A DNA stretch of 20,638 nucleotides. It comes from JADJNW01 sp046314415. GTDB lineage: Bacteria > Bacteroidota > Bacteroidia > Chitinophagales > Saprospiraceae. The position numbers were made by a program, and so were the translations under genes. Below the pieces are notes generated by a model. The model worked only from the letters and a program-made list of their open reading frames with translations. It had not been told where the DNA came from and did not search any database. Where the stretch lies: contig JBKBWT010000057.1 in assembly GCA_046314415.1 (NCBI GenBank), positions 1 through 20,638 on the forward strand. Reading direction: 5' to 3'. Positions 8,301-16,716 of this stretch are shown here, piece by piece (the first letter of the stretch is position 1; every line of letters begins with the position of its first letter).

Positions 8301-11300
8301 CACTGTAAATGGTTATCATCGTATCCGCATAGCACCAGTTTTTGTCAAATACGGTGATGGTATATTTACCGGAGGGCAAATCTTCAATTTCAAAACCGGT
8401 TGTGTTGGTAGTGCCGCTACCATCTTGATTACCAGGACCATCCCATTTAATGGTGTAAGTTGGCATTCCGGTATTGATATCAATCCAAATCGTGTTGTAT
8501 TGTCCACACTCATTGATAATCAGTGCTGCATCAAAATCAATGTTGCTTTGGTTCTGACTTAAAACTACTGTTTCCGTCTCCACACAACCTTTCTTGTCAG
8601 TTACTTTAATGGTGTAAGTCCCCGGAGCCAAGTTTTGCAATACAAAAGCGGTGTCGGAAGTAGAACCTGCCCCCGGCGTCGGACCAGTCCAACTCACCTG
8701 ATAAACCGGCATCCCACCAATTAAACTCAAGCGGATGGAACCAAAGCTTTCGCAAGTGCCATTGAAAGGCTTCGCTTTGAACAAATCACCCGAAGAATGT
8801 ACTACGGTAATCGTCGTCGAAGCCATACACCAGTTGGCATCCGTAACCGTAACGTTGTATTTGCCCGCGGGTAAGCCGGTCAGTTCATAATTTGTGGCAC
8901 TCACTTGTTGTACCGAGCCATTTTGCGGACCTGCCCACTCAATTTTATATTTAGCAGTACCACCAGTAAAGCTAATCAATACCTTGCTGGCTTCGCCGCA
9001 ATTGCCTTCCTGCAAGGTTGCCTGTACCTGCAAGTTACTCTGGTTGGCATTTATTACAACAATTTTAGTATCTGTACAACCCTGATTATCTGTTACTTTA
9101 ACCGTATAAGAACCAGCCGGTAAATTATTGATAACATAGCTGGAGCCCGTAGTCATCACCGGTGTGTTGTTACCTGTCCAGGTAATACTGTAAGGTGTAG
9201 CGCCACCACTCAGATTCAGCTTGATGGAACCAGGCGCATCACAGGTACCGTGCGTAGGCGTCGCTGTAAACAGATTAGCCGGCGTGCTGGCAACTGCTAA
9301 CACTTTGGAGGTGGTACACCAGTTTGCGTCGGTTACCTTAATCGTGTAAGAACCAGCGGGTAAGTTGTTGATTGTGAAATTGCTGGCATTCGTGGTAGTC
9401 GAGCCGTCCACAATACCCTCCCATTCAATGATAAAGTTCGGTGAGCCGCCACTCACATTGACTTTAATGGAGCCGTTCTGACCGCAAGCACCATTCAACG
9501 CTGTCAACGTAATCTGTAAATTACTTTCCGGTACGGAAATTTGCGTCGTTTTAGTCACCGTACAATTATTCGCATCTTTCACTGTAATGCTGTAATTGCC
9601 TGCCGGTAAGCCACTGATTTCGTGGAGATTAGAGTTCGTAGTGACATTGCCATCCGTACTACCCGGACCATCCCAGCTGATTTTGAATGGTGCCTGTCCG
9701 GTCAAAATCTTTATTTTGATACCGCCGGGGGTTTCACAGATGCCATTTTGAGACGTCAGCTCAATATCAACACCCGTTGTACTGCCACCTACCGTTACCG
9801 TTTTCGAGAAAGTACACCAGTTGGCATCCACTACTTTAATCGCATAAGTACCTGGGGTAAGATTGACAATTTCAAACTTATCGCTATTCGTATTAATATT
9901 CCCATCATTATTACCCGGACCATCCCAGCTGATTTTGAAAGGCGCCGTTCCGCCATTAACATCTACCAAAATAGCACCACTTTGGAGACAAGTCGCATCT
10001 TTGATCGTGGTAACAAACGTGACACTATTTTCACCAACTGAAATCTGCGTCGTTTTGGAAACCTCACAATTATTGGCATCTTTCACCGTAACGGTGTAAT
10101 TACCTGCTGGTAAATTAGCAATATCAAAACTGGTAGCATTCGACGAAGTGGAGCCATCGTTGCTGCCTGGTCCATCCCAAGTAATCTTGTAAGGCGCTTT
10201 ACCACCTTCAATCTTCACTTTGATGGTGCCTGGTGTTTCACAAATACCGTTGACAGGTGTCAATTGCAAACTAAAACCGGGTGAGCCGCCGGTCACAACC
10301 ACCGTTTTGGAAATGCTACACCAGTTTTTATCAAAAACTTTAATTAAATAAGTTCCCGCTGGAACATTATTAATCTCGTACTTATCGCTGTTGCTATTGG
10401 CTTCGCCATCCACCGGACCCTCCCAGGTAATCAGATAAGCCGGCGAGCCGCCGTCCACATCTACCAAAATCTTGCTCGGTTGACCGCAGTTCCCTTCCGT
10501 GACCGTCAATTTCAAACTCAAGCTGTTTTCCAACTTGGAAACCTGAATCGTCTTGACAATCACACAATTATTCCCGTCTTTCACTGTAACCGTGTAAGAA
10601 CCAGATGGCAGACCGCTAATCTCGTGCGTGGTAGAGCTGGTTGTAATCGAGCCATCGTTGTTACTTGGTCCATCCCACGAAATCTGATATGATGGTTTAC
10701 CTCCTTCAATGACTATTTTGATGGCACCCGGCGTCTCGCAAACCCCATTGGTTGAAGTGAGTTTGAAATCAAAACCTGGCGAGCCGCCGGTCACAACCAC
10801 CGTTTTGGAAATGCTACACCAATTTTTATCAAAAACTTTAATTGTATAAGTTCCCGCCGGAACATTATTAATCTCGTATTTATCGCTGTTGCTATTGGCT
10901 TCGCCATCAACCGGCCCCTCCCAGGTAATGAGATATGCTGGTGCACCGCCGTCCACATCTACCAAAATCTTACTCGGTTGACCGCAGTTCCCTTCCGTGA
11001 CCGTCAATTTCAAACTCAAGCTGTTTTCAACTTTTGAAACCTGAATCGTCTTGACAATCACACAATTATTCCCGTCTTTCACTGTAACCGTGTAAGAACC
11101 AGATGGCAATCCGCTAATCTCGTGCGTAGTGGAACTGGTAGTAACCGAACCGTCATTGCTACCAGGACCATCCCACGAAATCTGATATGATGGTTTGCCT
11201 CCTTCAATGACTATTTTGATGGCACCCGGCGTCTCGCAGACGCCACTCGTTGAGGTGAGTTTAAAATCAAAACCGGGCGAGCCGCCGGTCACAACCACCG

Positions 11301-14300
11301 TTTTGGAAATGCTACACCAATTTTTATCAAAAACTTTAATTGTATAAGTTCCCGCCGGAACATTATTAATCTCGTATTTATCGCTGTTGCTATTGGCTTC
11401 GCCATCCACCGGACCCTCCCAGGTAATGAGATAAGCCGGGGCACCGCCGTCCACATCTACCAAAATTTTACTCGGTTGACCGCAGTTCCCTTCCGTGACC
11501 GTCAATTTCAAATTCAGGCTATTTTCTAATTTGGAAACTTGAATGACCTTTGTAATCGTACAATTATTGGCATCCTTCACCGTAATGGTATAAGCACCTG
11601 ATGGTAAGTTTCCAATTTCATACACGGTTGAATTAGCAGTAGCAGTGCCATCATTGCTACCCGGTCCATCCCAGGTGATTTTATAAGGCGCTTTACCCCC
11701 TTCAATAGTCACTTTGATTGCACCTGGCATTTCACAAATAACATTGGTCGCAGTTAATTTAAAATCAAAGCCGGGCACACCACCGGTCACCGTTACCGTT
11801 TTGGTCACCAGACACCAATTTTTATCATAAACCTTAATGGTATAAGTGCCTGGAGGCAGATTGTTGATCTCGTATTTGTCGCTGTTACTATTGGCTTCGC
11901 CATCCACCGGACCATCCCAAACAATGAGGTAAGCGGGCGAGCCGCCATCCACATCTACTAAAATCTTGCTTGGCTGACCGCAATTCCCTTCGGTGACGGT
12001 GAGTTTTAAGGATAGGTTGCTCGAAGGCGTAGCAACTTGCGTTGTGCTGGTAACAGTACAGTTATTCGCATCTTTTACAACAATGGTATAACTACCTGCC
12101 GGTAAATTTACAATATCATAAGTTGTAGCGTTGGTGTTAGCGTTGCCATCATTGCTACCCGGACCGTTCCAGGTGATAGCGAAAGGTGCCTTACCTCCCG
12201 TTATTTTAACTTTGATAGAACCTGGTGTTTCACAAATGCCATTGGTGGGTACCAATGCAATGTCTAATTCCGGCGTGCCGGCATTGATGGTCACTGTTTT
12301 GGAAATCGTACACCAGTTTTTGTCCACAACCTTCACGGTATAGACTCCCGCGGGAATATTATTAATCTCGTACTTGTCAGTATTGCTGCTGGTTTCACCG
12401 CTGACCGGGCCCTGCCAGGAAATTTTGTAAGCTGGCGCGCCGCCATCTACATCCACCAGAATTTTATTGGGTTGCCCACAAACACCCTGCGTCACCGTCA
12501 AGGTCAAAGCCAAATTACTTTCAGGAATGCTGATTTGAGTTGACTTGTTGATTTCACAATTGTTGGCATCTTTGACTGTCACAGCGTAGCTACCGGTTGT
12601 CAGGTTGCCAATTTCGTAGCTTGTGCCATTGATTGTTGTCGCGCCATCGGTAGCACCCGGACCATCCCACGAAATTTTATAAGGCGCTTTGCCCCCTTCA
12701 ATGGTAATTTTAATCGAACCGGGCGTTTCGCAAATGACATTAACAGCAGTTAATTTAATATCAATCCCCGGCGTACCGCTGTTGACGGTAATGGATTTAG
12801 TGGCGCTGCACCAATTTTTGTCAAAAACTTTGATTGTATAACTGCCTGCCGGCAAATTCTTAATATCAAATTTATCACTGTTGGAATCCGCCGCACCAGA
12901 AACCGGACCTTCCCAACTGATTTTGTAAACGGGCTGTCCGCCGTCCACATCCACCAAAATACTGTTGGGCTGACCACAATTGCCCGATGTGGCTGTCAAA
13001 TTGACGGAAATGCTTCCTTCAGGCGAAAGCAGGGTACTTATTTTGGTTACTACACAGCCATTGTCATCTTTCACCGTTATGCTGTAAGCCCCCGCTGGCA
13101 AATTCGGTATATCAAATTTAGTGGAGTTAGTCGTTGTACCGCCGTCATTACTACCCGGGCCATCCCAGGATACTTTAAAGGGCGCTTTGCCCCCGGTAAT
13201 ATTTATTCCTACTGCGCCCGGCGTTTCGCAAATGCCCCGTTTCGGGGTCAATTCCAGATCGAAGCCAGGAGCGCCCGCTCTTAATACAATTGTACCGGAA
13301 GCCGTACACCCACCGCCATCCGTTGCGGTAATTGAGTAAGTTCCGGGCGGTATATCCTTGATTGGATAAATCTCATCTTGTGAAGTAGCGGAGCCGCTGA
13401 CCGGACCCTGCCAGGAAATTTTGTAAACTGGAATACCCTCGTCCACATCTACTGAAATCGAGCCTGGCTGTCCACAAGTGCCTGGCCAGGCACGCAGATC
13501 TAACTCCAGTTCATCTTCCGGTCCTTCCAGTCGAATGGTTTTGGTTACACTACAACCATTGGCGTCTTTGATCGTAACATTATAATTTCCAATAGGTAAA
13601 CTATTGATATTCAAAGTAGTATTACTAGTCGTTGTACTGCCATCATTACTAGCCGGACCATCCCATTTGACTTCATATGGGGCTTTTCCAGGCGTGATGG
13701 TTATGCCAATAGAGCCTGGCGTTGTACAGCCGCCGCGTATGGTGGTTGATTGGAAATTGAGTCCACTCAGACCACCAGCAACCGTTACCGTTTTATTCAC
13801 AGTACACCAGTTGCCATCCTTGATCGTGACCAGATAGGTACCCGCCGGTAGATTTGGGATGGTGTAAGTGGTACTTGCAGTAGTAGCGCTGCCGTCGTTA
13901 CTGCCCGGACCATCCCAGGAAATCATAAAATTGGGCTTACCTGTTGCAATGTTGATTTTGATAGAACCGGCTTGTTCGCAATTGCCATCCGCAGCCGCAA
14001 TAGCCGCACTGAGTTCTGTAGAAATGATCGTCACCGTCGTGGTAGAAGTACATCCGGAGGCATCTTCTATTTTAATCGTATAAGTACCGCCCGGCAATTC
14101 CTGGATCGTGAAATTATTGGCGTTTACTGTGACTGAGCCACTCTTCGGACCCGTTACAAAAACTTTATAAGGTGCTCTGCCATTGGAGGTTTTAATCGCA
14201 ATCGAGCCCGGTGTTTCGCAAGCAGCGGCGTTCGGCGTAGCCGTAAACGTAAAATTACCCCCGCTTTGCTCAATGATGACCTCGCGCGAAGCCGAGCAGC

Positions 14301-16380
14301 CATTGGCATCTACAATATAAATTTCATACGTTCCCGACTGCAATCCTTCAATATTGAAAGTAGCGCTTTGTACGGTGTAAGTATTATTGGCTGCACCGGA
14401 TAAATAAACTTTGAAAGGCGCTGTACCATTGGAAACCGTTACTTTTACTTTGCCAGATTGATTACAACTCGCGTTGGTGACCGTAGTTTGAATACCTAAA
14501 TTACCCCCGGAGTTGATGCTTACTTTTTTGAAAACCTTACATCCAAAACGGTCCGTCACAACGACCTCGTAAGTGCCTGCCGGTAAGTCATCAATGAGGG
14601 TATTATTGCTTTGGGTATTTTTGGTACCCGACACTGGTCCACTCCAGGTGATAATATATGTTGGATTACCGCCGGTGGTATGCACGTTGAAAGCGCCATT
14701 ATTTTGTCCACAACTGGCAGCAGTAGGCGTAAGCGTCGCATCCAGATTGCAGGAAGCTGCCGCACAATCTACGCGCAGGCGATAATTGGAAGTCGCTCCA
14801 TTATACCCATCTACTACAATGTAATACGTACCTGCCGGTAAGGTCGTAGTGATACTTTCGTTGCTGTTGCCATTGTTTTGGCTGAATTCCAGACAACTAC
14901 CGCGATCGCAATCTTTTAACAGGAATAACTCAAGATTAGCCGAAAGGTTCGTCAGAGAAATGGAGACTTCTCCTTCTTCTATCAAAGTAAAGGTGTGGAT
15001 TTTTTCCGGTCCGTTATTTTCAACATTTAATACTCCACCGGAACAACCGTACAAGGAAATATTATCTTGCCCATCATTATTTTTACCATTGTAATTTACG
15101 CCGCATTCCAACGCAATGGCATCTCCACAAAATAAATAACCACAACTTAATTCCAAACGATATTGACCGGCAGCAGCGCCATCTACCACCAGATAATAGG
15201 TACCGGTCGGCGCATCCTCAAGAATAATGCCTTCGTTGTTGGTTTGTGTATTGCTGGTAGTACTTGATTTTAAACAAGTAACCTGGCTACAATTGGGTTG
15301 CAGCAAGAATAAGTCGAGGTCCAAATTAGCAGTCAGAATTTCTAAGCCAATCTGCAAATCACCCGCCGAGGTTTTATTAATAATATAAACCCGCTCTGGT
15401 CCGGCATAATTCTTAGCGCTACAAGGATAATTGGTAATATTATTACCCGCCCCGGTAGTCGTTTCATTTGATAAGAAATTACCACAATCGATCGGTGTCG
15501 CTTTGCTGCACCAGGCGGATGAATTATTGCCACCACATACGCCCGAAGTATAAGCCACTACCCCAGCGGCTTTAGCCACACAAGCATTGGCATAGGTCAC
15601 TCCGTTACACCCACATACCGGCTCATATTCTTTTGTACATTGCGCATTGGGATCCATCTGAGCAGGATCAACGCAATTGGTCGCACACTTGCCTTTGGTA
15701 TAAAAAGTAATCCCGTTGGCTTCGGCTACGTAAGAATTTTTATAAGTCACTCCATTACAACCACATACGGGATCATTAGTGCTCGGAGTTGTAAAAATAA
15801 TTACTCCGTTATTCCCGATTTCGGTGTAAGCTGCGGTGATCACGTAATTTGGATCATAGCACTGATTGTTATTCTTGCATGGACCACTGGTATAAGATTT
15901 AACGCCAGCCGCTTCGGCTTCACAAGGATTAGAATAGGTTTCCCCATTACAACCACACACCGGCTGATAGACCTCCGGGCATACTGCATTGGGATCCATT
16001 CGACTTGGATCGACGCAATCAGGATTACAAACACCCGGTGTATAGCTCACGCCGGCTTTTTCTGCATAACAACTATTGAGATACGTTTTGCCATCACTGC
16101 CGCATACAGGGTCAATCACTTGCGGACAAGGCTCTTCTTCGTTAAGGCTGATGTTACGCAGTTCCAAGCGCTCCGAAAAATCAGCATACAACTTGAATGC
16201 CGCATCCCAAAGTACAGCTGTTCCTGCAGCCGTCGCTTGCAAAGCTCCTAAGGTCGTATTGCGCTTGCCGGTGACAGCGCCAGAATTAATTTTATCACCG
16301 GATCGGCTAGTTTGTGCTGGTGCCCAGTTCCCCCATAACAGCAGTACTGCCAGGATATACAGTGTAAATGTTTTGCCCAT
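5395..16380 (-). CDS. Giant SprB-repeat surface adhesin with Kazal, PPC, cohesin/dockerin modules and type A T9SS tail
   Basis: From ATG at 16380 this is 3,661 residues. An in-frame TTG lies 13 codons upstream, but the ATG gives a clean signal peptide (1-23, ending WAPAQ). In order: four Kazal-type domains (C85-C118, C134-C168, about 174-232, C248-C282; core PVCGxxGxTY); two PPC-like domains (about 288-413 and 415-538; TGTYYLVVDG, AGTYYIVVDG); 30 SprB repeats of about 83 residues (about 545-3015; NGxC, WDGPG, LPAGTYT, NxC); a PKD domain (about 3023-3098; YQWTFGD); a cohesin-like domain (3100-3240); a carboxypeptidase-regulatory-like domain with a dockerin-like loop (GDANCDGRFTSLDL, about 3332); a second cohesin-like domain (3428-3560); and a type A T9SS sorting domain (LYQNVPNPFNQQT, GMYYYTL) to the end. 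It is probably exported by T9SS and displayed on the surface. SprB is the F. johnsoniae gliding adhesin, but binding targets here are unknown. The Kazal domains suggest protease inhibition (inference). Confidence 0.92.
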   Translation of the reverse strand: MGKTFTLYILAVLLLWGNWAPAQTSRSGDKINSGAVTGKRNTTLGALQATAAGTAVLWDAAFKLYADFSERLELRNISLNEEEPCPQVIDPVCGSDGKTYLNSCYAEKAGVSYTPGVCNPDCVDPSRMDPNAVCPEVYQPVCGCNGETYSNPCEAEAAGVKSYTSGPCKNNNQCYDPNYVITAAYTEIGNNGVIIFTTPSTNDPVCGCNGVTYKNSYVAEANGITFYTKGKCATNCVDPAQMDPNAQCTKEYEPVCGCNGVTYANACVAKAAGVVAYTSGVCGGNNSSAWCSKATPIDCGNFLSNETTTGAGNNITNYPCSAKNYAGPERVYIINKTSAGDLQIGLEILTANLDLDLFLLQPNCSQVTCLKSSTTSNTQTNNEGIILEDAPTGTYYLVVDGAAAGQYRLELSCGYLFCGDAIALECGVNYNGKNNDGQDNISLYGCSGGVLNVENNGPEKIHTFTLIEEGEVSISLTNLSANLELFLLKDCDRGSCLEFSQNNGNSNESITTTLPAGTYYIVVDGYNGATSNYRLRVDCAAASCNLDATLTPTAASCGQNNGAFNVHTTGGNPTYIITWSGPVSGTKNTQSNNTLIDDLPAGTYEVVVTDRFGCKVFKKVSINSGGNLGIQTTVTNASCNQSGKVKVTVSNGTAPFKVYLSGAANNTYTVQSATFNIEGLQSGTYEIYIVDANGCSASREVIIEQSGGNFTFTATPNAAACETPGSIAIKTSNGRAPYKVFVTGPKSGSVTVNANNFTIQELPGGTYTIKIEDASGCTSTTTVTIISTELSAAIAAADGNCEQAGSIKINIATGKPNFMISWDGPGSNDGSATTASTTYTIPNLPAGTYLVTIKDGNWCTVNKTVTVAGGLSGLNFQSTTIRGGCTTPGSIGITITPGKAPYEVKWDGPASNDGSTTTSNTTLNINSLPIGNYNVTIKDANGCSVTKTIRLEGPEDELELDLRAWPGTCGQPGSISVDVDEGIPVYKISWQGPVSGSATSQDEIYPIKDIPPGTYSITATDGGGCTASGTIVLRAGAPGFDLELTPKRGICETPGAVGINITGGKAPFKVSWDGPGSNDGGTTTNSTKFDIPNLPAGAYSITVKDDNGCVVTKISTLLSPEGSISVNLTATSGNCGQPNSILVDVDGGQPVYKISWEGPVSGAADSNSDKFDIKNLPAGSYTIKVFDKNWCSATKSITVNSGTPGIDIKLTAVNVICETPGSIKITIEGGKAPYKISWDGPGATDGATTINGTSYEIGNLTTGSYAVTVKDANNCEINKSTQISIPESNLALTLTVTQGVCGQPNKILVDVDGGAPAYKISWQGPVSGETSSNTDKYEINNIPAGVYTVKVVDKNWCTISKTVTINAGTPELDIALVPTNGICETPGSIKVKITGGKAPFAITWNGPGSNDGNANTNATTYDIVNLPAGSYTIVVKDANNCTVTSTTQVATPSSNLSLKLTVTEGNCGQPSKILVDVDGGSPAYLIVWDGPVDGEANSNSDKYEINNLPPGTYTIKVYDKNWCLVTKTVTVTGGVPGFDFKLTATNVICEMPGAIKVTIEGGKAPYKITWDGPGSNDGTATANSTVYEIGNLPSGAYTITVKDANNCTITKVIQVSKLENSLNLKLTVTEGNCGQPSKILVDVDGGAPAYLITWEGPVDGEANSNSDKYEINNVPAGTYTIKVFDKNWCSISKTVVVTGGSPGFDFKLTSTSGVCETPGAIKIVIEGGKPSYQISWDGPGSNDGSVTTSSTTHEISGLPSGSYTVTVKDGNNCVIVKTIQVSKVENSLSLKLTVTEGNCGQPSKILVDVDGGAPAYLITWEGPVDGEANSNSDKYEINNVPAGTYTIKVFDKNWCSISKTVVVTGGSPGFDFKLTSTNGVCETPGAIKIVIEGGKPSYQISWDGPSNNDGSITTSSTTHEISGLPSGSYTVTVKDGNNCVIVKTIQVSKLENSLSLKLTVTEGNCGQPSKILVDVDGGSPAYLITWEGPVDGEANSNSDKYEINNVPAGTYLIKVFDKNWCSISKTVVVTGGSPGFSLQLTPVNGICETPGTIKVKIEGGKAPYKITWDGPGSNDGSTSSNATSFDIANLPAGNYTVTVKDANNCEVSKTTQISVGENSVTFVTTIKDATCLQSGAILVDVNGGTAPFKISWDGPGNNDGNINTNSDKFEIVNLTPGTYAIKVVDANWCTFSKTVTVGGSTTGVDIELTSQNGICETPGGIKIKILTGQAPFKISWDGPGSTDGNVTTNSNLHEISGLPAGNYSITVKDANNCTVTKTTQISVPESNLQITLTALNGACGQNGSIKVNVSGGSPNFIIEWEGIVDGSTTTNASNFTINNLPAGSYTIKVTDANWCTTSKVLAVASTPANLFTATPTHGTCDAPGSIKLNLSGGATPYSITWTGNNTPVMTTGSSYVINNLPAGSYTVKVTDNQGCTDTKIVVINANQSNLQVQATLQEGNCGEASKVLISFTGGTAKYKIEWAGPQNGSVQQVSATNYELTGLPAGKYNVTVTDANWCMASTTITVVHSSGDLFKAKPFNGTCESFGSIRLSLIGGMPVYQVSWTGPTPGAGSTSDTAFVLQNLAPGTYTIKVTDKKGCVETETVVLSQNQSNIDFDAALIINECGQYNTIWIDINTGMPTYTIKWDGPGNQDGSGTTNTTGFEIEDLPSGKYTITVFDKNWCYADTMITIYSEGADVFSATPTQGTCGQFGAIKLNFGGTPPYKVKWDGPVDGDTTINANMYVIGNLPSGAYIVTVTDAKGCSEKDTIQVVGDQGLIADIDGTNGNCSTEGKISVNITTGQGPFAIIYKGMGITDTVTVTDIGELVLADLEAGNYTVTVRSQNSCSVSEDVTISITESQLDFSTSISNATCGAAGKARLNLSGGDTPYTITWSGNGVNQTATTTQDTFTIANLPAGTYTVTVKDDINCSVTKQVKIITAENNLEVLATVTNGACGQTGQVLVSASGGVAPFTYQWSGPANGSQTVNTPSYTINNLNSGTYNITVTDGGGCSKTRMVSVNNNNQMPSANFAFTINGMNVVFTNQSTPGSYQWTFGDQANSTQNNPNHTYLTTGTFNVCLKVTNSCGTKEICKEVTIGTPAGAVNIDVRDGAGGKGEIVYIPVVIENCVTNTLVSLAGSLQIENTNVAVITGILPGSISPQYSAANRTFSYYANNGSGVPCGAGQILFYVAVELKGNAGTSTILRIVNTPLAIEVGGIANGGPTSIPHIVSGGTVSIQSIAVLQGDITTYWGDALPHVEVNINSGNLSKKDTTDNNGKYKIPALPLGKEYTVLPKLNDNNPANGLSTYALFAGQRFIIGMQPAEIVSPYQIIAGDANCDGRFTSLDLFIIQRLIIGTSQDFGACPSWVFVKAGEQMPVEFTATNVFPYHNCDTMMLMKDTSSNFIGVKVGDILGHANPQLLNIEQRSLSTLRLIAQNRVYRAGDIVEIALTSEEFREIAGYQMGLSFDANHLEFLALSSDAHSPFARIALNDAQAKNGLLRLSWFDPSGQGINTQVDEQLFTLRFVALQDIDNLANLLEVNSRFMRAEAYTTQAERKNITLQFIGQPLVAPNEQVAVGYKLYQNVPNPFNQQTVIGFDLPQDMQADLIVFDQLGRVVKTFNGNYSRGYNRIEFPRETLGAGMYYYTLRTANFAQTKSMIIFE
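7330..14765 (-). repeat. Array of 30 SprB repeats (about 248 bp each)
   Basis: Thirty units were counted by their W-x-G-P/G or equivalent core, falling about every 248 bp from about 14640 down to about 7455. From repeat 4 to 26, units mostly alternate between a form ending NWC (even numbers) and a form ending NNC or NGC (odd numbers). The functional period is therefore a two-repeat module of 166 residues. Outer units (1-3 and 27-30) are the most divergent; central ones are nearly identical. Nearly every unit has two Cys, about 55 residues apart. Confidence 0.88.
10017..12008 (-). repeat. Four 498-bp two-repeat modules, central ones nearly identical
   Basis: The string TCCCTTCCGT or its one-base variant starts at 10491, 10989, 11487 and 11985, each 498 bp apart. 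A second anchor, GAGCCGCCGGTCACAACC, starts at 10283, 10781 and 11279, also 498 bp apart. The two middle modules differ at about five of 166 residues. The outermost modules share the first half better than the second. Module edges are approximate. Confidence 0.85.
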
Positions 16381-16545
16381 AGTGAGATTACTTTGTTTAG
16401 GTTTACGAACGATCTTCAAAATGAAAAACTACTAACAACGAGCTACATTCCGCTCTGCCATACGCGGCAGGGGATAAGCCATTATCCTATAATAGATTTT
16501 TGCAAAGTGCTATTGACAAACGACACCTTACTTGCTATTATTCAA
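16381..16545 (-). promoter_or_regulatory. 5' leader of the giant gene with two adjacent hairpins
   Basis: No gene is seen here. Two inverted repeats sit one base apart: 16455-16470 (CTGCC, 6-nt loop, GGCAG) and 16472-16487 (GGATAA, 4-nt loop, TTATCC), 75 to 107 bp upstream of the ATG. No clean TTTG/TAnnTTTG promoter was found up to the gap, so the promoter may be unresolved or beyond it. Confidence 0.4.
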
Positions 16546-16555
16546 NNNNNNNNNN
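16546..16555. other. Assembly gap (10 Ns)
   Basis: Ten Ns join two contigs. The true distance and even adjacency of the two sides are not proven by the sequence. Linkage between the surface-protein block and the metabolic cluster therefore rests on scaffolding. Confidence 0.99.
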
Positions 16556-16716
16556 ATACAGTGTAAATCTGGTGTTAAAGTGTAAATCCCGGCTTGAGAT
16601 TGTCAACTGTGAAAGGATTTGACAAACCAGCCTTTGCAGCCGTAATGTAGGGTATGGAGCGTACTGCCACTTGATGCTTCCTGCATCCGGGGTGTAAATT
16701 TTTGAGTGACCTATAT
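16556..16716. mobile_element. Possible insertion-sequence end (repeated GTGTAAAT motifs) next to the gap
   Basis: Right after the gap, GTGTAAAT occurs in the first few bases, again about 19 bp later (GTGTAAATCCCGG), and once more near 16692 (GGTGTAAATTTTTGAGTGACC). Multiple short direct repeats at an element end resemble the ends of IS21-type elements, and assemblies typically break at such multicopy elements. No transposase codons are visible and no target duplication can be seen, so this is tentative. From 16717 to about 16970 the DNA is AT-rich with no gene or clear signal. Confidence 0.3.

Noticed and set aside
7330..14765. Regular ~248-bp spacing suggesting a CRISPR or satellite array
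   Set aside because: The repeats are in-frame protein domains within one open frame, far too long and divergent for CRISPR repeats.
15640..16251. 203-codon open frame antisense to the Kazal region
   Set aside because: The sense strand encodes clear Kazal domains; the antisense product is low in complexity and resembles nothing.
16381..16419. Upstream TTG start for the giant gene (13 extra residues)
   Set aside because: The extra residues are basic and polar and would push the signal peptide inward; the ATG at 16380 gives a standard one.
16356..16568. ATACAGTGTAAAT occurs on both sides of the assembly gap (near 16357 and 16556)
   Set aside because: A 13-base match somewhere in 20 kb is expected by chance, and the flanks differ, so it is not good evidence of a duplication or contig overlap.
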